Of a stretch of DNA of 38,208 nucleotides, positions 35,347-38,208 are shown one piece after another. The DNA is from Muribaculaceae bacterium. GTDB lineage: Bacteria; Bacteroidota; Bacteroidia; Bacteroidales; Muribaculaceae. Under the pieces are notes generated by a model that saw only the letters and a list, made by a program, of their open reading frames with translations, made no database searches and was not told the DNA's origin. The position numbers and the translations under genes were made by a program. The DNA lies in the NCBI GenBank assembly GCA_017473615.1, contig JAFUKL010000032.1:1-38208 (forward strand), in the 5' to 3' direction. How positions within the stretch are numbered: position 1 is the first letter of the stretch; every line of letters begins with the position of its first letter.

Positions 35347-35443
35347 AGATACATCTTATTGTAATTATTCGAATAAAATTAAATAGGTTCTAAGCATGGT
35401 TTTGCGGAAATTGTTATACCTTTGTAGTATAAGATACATCTTA
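35347..35443. promoter_or_regulatory. Two copies of a palindromic box flanking the purC promoter
   Basis: AGATACATCTTA occurs at 35347-35358 and again at 35432-35443. Each copy contains AGAT-AC-ATCT, and the second is a longer palindrome TAAGAT-AC-ATCTTA (35430-35443). They are 85 nt apart, about eight helical turns. The second overlaps the expected transcription start, and the first lies about 70-80 nt upstream. This is a typical dual-operator layout for repression. The regulator is unknown. Confidence 0.45.
35417..35424 (+). promoter_or_regulatory. Probable -7 box for purC
   Basis: TACCTTTG is a full consensus match, 72 nt before the purC ATG. Confidence 0.6.
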
Positions 35444-35495
35444 GATATATTTGGGGAATGACAATAGAAATAAAAACTATATATACGTAAAAAAT

Positions 35496-36449
35496 ATGGC
35501 AAAGACATTGGTGAATACCGAGTTTGATTTTAAGGGACAAAAGAGCGTGTATCATGGAAAAGTGCGCGACGTGTACAATATTAACGACGACCTCTTGGTG
35601 ATGGTTGCCACCGACCGCATTTCGGCATTTGATGTGATTCTCCCTAAAGGAATTCCTTTCAAAGGTCAGGTGCTGAATCAGATAGCGGCGTCTTTCCTCG
35701 ATGCTACCGCCGATATTGTTCCTAACTGGAAACTTGCAACTCCCGACCCGATGGTAACAGTGGGTTTGAAATGCGAAGGGTTCAAAGTGGAAATGATTAT
35801 ACGCGGTTATCTTACAGGAAGTGCATGGCGTGAGTATGCAGCAGGATGTCGTGAAATATGCGGAGTGAAACTCCCCGATGGAATGAGGGAAAACGAACGA
35901 TTCCCCGAACCTATTATCACACCTACCACTAAAGCCGATGCGGGACACGATGAAAATATCTCTAAGGAAGAAATCATTGCTCAAGGAATTGTGTCAGCCG
36001 AAGATTATGAAGTAGTGGAGAAATACACACGTGCATTGTTTGCTCGTGGTACTGAGATTGCTGCTCAAAAGGGGCTTATCTTGGTTGATACCAAATATGA
36101 ATTCGGGAAGCGTGACGGAAAAGTTATCCTGATGGATGAAATCCACACTCCGGATTCATCGCGATATTTCTATGCAGCCGATTATCAAAAGCGCTTTGAA
36201 GCAGGTGAGCCACAAGTGCAACTTTCCAAGGAATTTGTGCGTCAATGGTTGATTGACAACAATTTCATGGGTAAAGAAGGACAGCAAGTGCCTGAAATGA
36301 CCGATGAATATTGCGACTCTGTATCGGCTCGTTACATCGAGTTGTATGAAAACATCGTGGGAGAGAAATTCGTAAAGGCTGAAGATGAAGATATTCATGC
36401 ACGTATAGAGAAAAACGTTGCAGAATACCTAAAAACTCTCAATTCCTAA
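35496..36449 (+). CDS. purC: Phosphoribosylaminoimidazole-succinocarboxamide synthase
   Basis: This 317-aa enzyme joins CAIR and aspartate using ATP to give SAICAR in purine synthesis. Motifs: [43 protein letters not shown], the [19 protein letters not shown] region, and [26 protein letters not shown]. The start is [10 protein letters not shown]; the frame is open 15 codons further but that part is AT-rich and not conserved-looking. The stop TAA lies inside the first TCCTAAC heptamer of a tandem array. ubiE follows 33 nt later. Confidence 0.96.
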   Translation: MAKTLVNTEFDFKGQKSVYHGKVRDVYNINDDLLVMVATDRISAFDVILPKGIPFKGQVLNQIAASFLDATADIVPNWKLATPDPMVTVGLKCEGFKVEMIIRGYLTGSAWREYAAGCREICGVKLPDGMRENERFPEPIITPTTKADAGHDENISKEEIIAQGIVSAEDYEVVEKYTRALFARGTEIAAQKGLILVDTKYEFGKRDGKVILMDEIHTPDSSRYFYAADYQKRFEAGEPQVQLSKEFVRQWLIDNNFMGKEGQQVPEMTDEYCDSVSARYIELYENIVGEKFVKAEDEDIHARIEKNVAEYLKTLNS

Positions 36450-36478
36450 CTCCTAACTCCTAACTCCTAACTCCTAAC
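36444..36478 (+). repeat. Five tandem TCCTAAC heptamers
   Basis: Five perfect copies of TCCTAAC run head to tail between purC and ubiE. The first contains the purC stop. Because 7 is not a multiple of 3, the repeated TAA gives stops in all three frames. Copy number could vary by slippage and change the spacing to the TTG start of ubiE. Confidence 0.9.
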
Positions 36479-36482
36479 GGAA

Positions 36483-37226
36483 TTGAACTACAAAGCAGAA
36501 GAAATATGTCCGTATAACGACAAAGAAAGCAAGACGGGGCAAGTGCGACAGATGTTTGACACTATCGCACCTGCCTACGACTTCATGAATCGTGCCATGA
36601 CTTTCGGTATTGACCGATGGTGGCGTAAGCGTGCAGTGAAGATGGTGGGAAAGTATCGCCCGATGACCATTCTCGACGTTGCCACAGGTACAGCCGATTT
36701 AGCATTGCAACTTTTTGATATATTGCATCCCCAACACATAATCGGAATAGATCTGTCGGAAGGTATGCTTGAAGTGGGTCGCAAAAAGATTGCCGAGCGA
36801 GATTTGACTAATCAGATAACTCTGGAACAAGGAGATTGCTTGAATATGCGATTTGCCGATGAGAAGTTTAATGCTGTTACGGTAGCATACGGAGTGCGTA
36901 ACTTTGAGCATTTACAACAAGGATATGCCGAAATGTATCGCGTGCTTGCCGTTGGAGGGGTGCTGTGCGTAATAGAATTGTCGGTTCCCACAAATCCGGT
37001 AATAAAAGCACTGTACAACCTATACAGTCGCACGCTCATTCCAATGGTAGGGCGATTGATTTCCAAGGATAGAAGAGCATACAGTTATTTGCCCGAAAGT
37101 ATTGCAGCCGTGGCACAAGGAGAAGAAATGCTTGCCATAATGCGTAAGGCAGGGTTTAAGAATTGTCGATACAAACGCATGACCTTAGGCACTTGCACAG
37201 TCTACATAGGCGAAAAACTCCCCTGA
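36483..37226 (+). CDS. ubiE: Demethylmenaquinone methyltransferase (UbiE/MenG)
   Basis: This 247-aa SAM-dependent methyltransferase makes menaquinone from demethylmenaquinone, the last step of respiratory quinone synthesis in anaerobic Bacteroidales. The UbiE family motifs are present: VRQMFDTIAPAYDFMNRAMTFGIDRWWRKRAV, the SAM loop ILDVATGTADLAL, GIDLSEGMLEVGRKK, and VAYGVRNFEHLQQGYAEMYRVLAVGG. The start is TTG 36483: family members begin about 25 residues before QMFD, and no in-frame ATG lies in that part. It is probably co-transcribed with purC. Confidence 0.94.
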   Translation: MNYKAEEICPYNDKESKTGQVRQMFDTIAPAYDFMNRAMTFGIDRWWRKRAVKMVGKYRPMTILDVATGTADLALQLFDILHPQHIIGIDLSEGMLEVGRKKIAERDLTNQITLEQGDCLNMRFADEKFNAVTVAYGVRNFEHLQQGYAEMYRVLAVGGVLCVIELSVPTNPVIKALYNLYSRTLIPMVGRLISKDRRAYSYLPESIAAVAQGEEMLAIMRKAGFKNCRYKRMTLGTCTVYIGEKLP

Positions 37227-37237
37227 TTTATTTGTAG

Positions 37238-37259
37238 TACCGTAATGATGGTTACGGTA
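37238..37259 (+). terminator. Hairpin after ubiE
   Basis: TACCGTAA (37238-37245) pairs with TTACGGTA (37252-37259) over a 6-nt loop, 11 nt after the ubiE stop. There is no T-tract. It could act on the ubiE transcript or on the convergent AbiE transcript. Confidence 0.4.
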
Positions 37260-37341
37260 ATGGATATTACGATAAAATTTATAGAGGACTATCTTTAGAA
37301 GATATGTAATTCTAAAAATTGTTCTAAGTACGTTTTAGCGC

Positions 37342-38148
37342 TTATTCTCTTTTCCCGGGCAAATTATCAATAAAAGCAATCTTTACCATAGCATAGGCTC
37401 GCTGTGGTTCAAACTTATCAGCACCTGCACGAAGAAGTATATCTGTGTCATCAAGAAATTCGGGGTCTTGAAGTTTCTGTTCCATATTCTGCACAAATTG
37501 CTTATAAGTAGGTGCTTTGTCGACCACAAAATCCATATACTTGCTGTAGCATTCAAGCGTTTTATCGATATTTATGTTTCCATGATCCAACGCTATCTGC
37601 ATATCAAAAAGGTCACGTCCTTTCTTGCGTTGATATAAAGCTCTCAGTTTCGTACCCATCAATTCGTCAAGAGTATAGGTTGTTATCTCACATTTGCCGC
37701 TGAACCATTTGTTGTTTACCTCGAACGGAACTTTCCGGAATCCCATTACACTGAAATGTTCCTTACAGTTTATCTCAACCTTTAAGCGTATAGGTTGCAC
37801 CGGAGGTATCTCAGACTCCATTCGGAACAGCATGGTATTATTATGTCTTTTAGGCTTGATTACCTTGTCGGGCATCCAGTTCAACACCTCGCCCAATCGG
37901 AATAAAATAGGCTTGATTGGACCGGGATTTATTTGCACTAAATCAATATCCTCGCTATATCTGACTTGTGGCGAGAGGTATAATTTGTGCAAGGCAGTTC
38001 CGCCTCTGAAGGCCAATTGCTCACTCAGAAAATCATCGCTAAATATATCCACTAATGCACGGCTGATTATCAAATCTTGCTCAACCATTGCAAAATCCGT
38101 CCATGGAACAAACTCATTCCATGCCATTATGGAAGCTCTATCTATCAT
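37342..38148 (-). CDS. AbiEii/AbiGii-family nucleotidyltransferase toxin
   Basis: This 268-aa protein has the nucleotidyltransferase core of AbiEii toxins: LAFRGGTALHKLYL (GG plus S/T motif) followed by RYSEDIDLVQI (D-x-D), then IRLKVEINCKEHF and KLRALYQRKKGRDLFDMQIAL. AbiE systems are type IV toxin-antitoxin and phage-defence modules in which AbiEii blocks growth and AbiEi represses the operon. Its ATG overlaps the stop of the upstream gene (ATGA), the normal AbiEi-AbiEii coupling. It is convergent with ubiE. Confidence 0.88.
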   Translation of the reverse strand: MIDRASIMAWNEFVPWTDFAMVEQDLIISRALVDIFSDDFLSEQLAFRGGTALHKLYLSPQVRYSEDIDLVQINPGPIKPILFRLGEVLNWMPDKVIKPKRHNNTMLFRMESEIPPVQPIRLKVEINCKEHFSVMGFRKVPFEVNNKWFSGKCEITTYTLDELMGTKLRALYQRKKGRDLFDMQIALDHGNINIDKTLECYSKYMDFVVDKAPTYKQFVQNMEQKLQDPEFLDDTDILLRAGADKFEPQRAYAMVKIAFIDNLPGKRE

Positions 38149-38208
38149 AATTCATCAATTTCAATGTCAATATTCATGTTTACTCTCCATCGGTTACTCT
38201 CTGTATCA
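38145..38208 (-). CDS. 3' end of the gene upstream of the AbiEii toxin (probable AbiEi antitoxin, partial)
   Basis: On the minus strand a frame entering from the right edge ends ...RWRVNMNIDIEIDEL and stops with TGA that overlaps the toxin ATG by 4 nt. In AbiE operons this is the position of the AbiEi antitoxin/repressor. Only about 20 codons are visible, so the name comes from context alone. Confidence 0.6.
   Translation of the reverse strand, partial: DTESNRWRVNMNIDIEIDEL

Noticed and set aside
37253-37310. 17-codon frame (MMVTVMDITIKFIEDYL) after ubiE
   Set aside because: Too short, overlaps a hairpin, and there is no promoter or conserved context.

Overview
The window is chromosomal DNA of a Bacteroidales bacterium. 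A gut lineage such as Bacteroidaceae, Muribaculaceae or Barnesiellaceae is likely, but the sequence does not fix the genus. The evidence is: promoter boxes of the Bacteroidetes type (TAnnTTTG, in some cases with a TTG about 21 nt upstream), few Shine-Dalgarno sites, a type IX secretion-type C-terminus, a Fib_succ_major/C-type-lectin surface protein, DUF4919, a TPR/HTH membrane regulator, outer-membrane beta-barrel proteins, and KorAB oxidoreductase. No rRNA, tRNA, CRISPR array or insertion sequence was recognised.

Region 1 (1-5.2 kb) is a complete diversity-generating retroelement (DGR). The 3' end of a secreted protein gene overlaps an 841-aa secreted target protein whose last ~61 codons are the variable repeat (VR). 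Then come a 9-bp hairpin, a MutS-domain-I-like accessory gene, avd, the template repeat (TR) and a DGR-type reverse transcriptase. TR and VR align without gaps over 182 nt. All 25 differences fall on TR adenines, which is the mark of adenine-specific mutagenic retrohoming.

Region 2 (5.3-24 kb) is mainly housekeeping: mfd; a DASS/SLC13 anion transporter and a porin-like protein; korAB (minus strand); a secreted esterase/beta-propeller fusion (minus strand); acpP-fabF; a bifunctional (p)ppGpp synthetase/hydrolase followed directly by a PgpH-type HD phosphodiesterase; and a DUF4919 protein.

Region 3 (about 24.5-32.9 kb) is an AT-rich block (25-35% GC in the stretches counted, against 45-52% in flanking genes). 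It begins inside a TPR/transmembrane/HTH regulator gene. It contains a SPASM-only protein (the C-terminal half of a radical SAM peptide maturase without the radical SAM core), a TonB-receptor-like outer-membrane protein, a peptidase-containing ABC exporter (PCAT) with intact catalytic residues, a 55-codon gene matching only the N-terminal anchor of HlyD-type adaptors, and a thioredoxin-like/beta-propeller secreted protein. Upstream of the SPASM gene are four TTTGTGTG boxes in helical phase, next to a good promoter. This looks like a laterally acquired, reduced or divergent peptide maturation/export locus. No precursor peptide was found.

Region 4 (33-38.2 kb) returns to core genes: a class I aminotransferase, a PhoH-family ATPase, purC and ubiE/menG, the last two separated by five tandem TCCTAAC heptamers. 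An AbiE-type toxin-antitoxin pair (minus strand) runs off the right edge.
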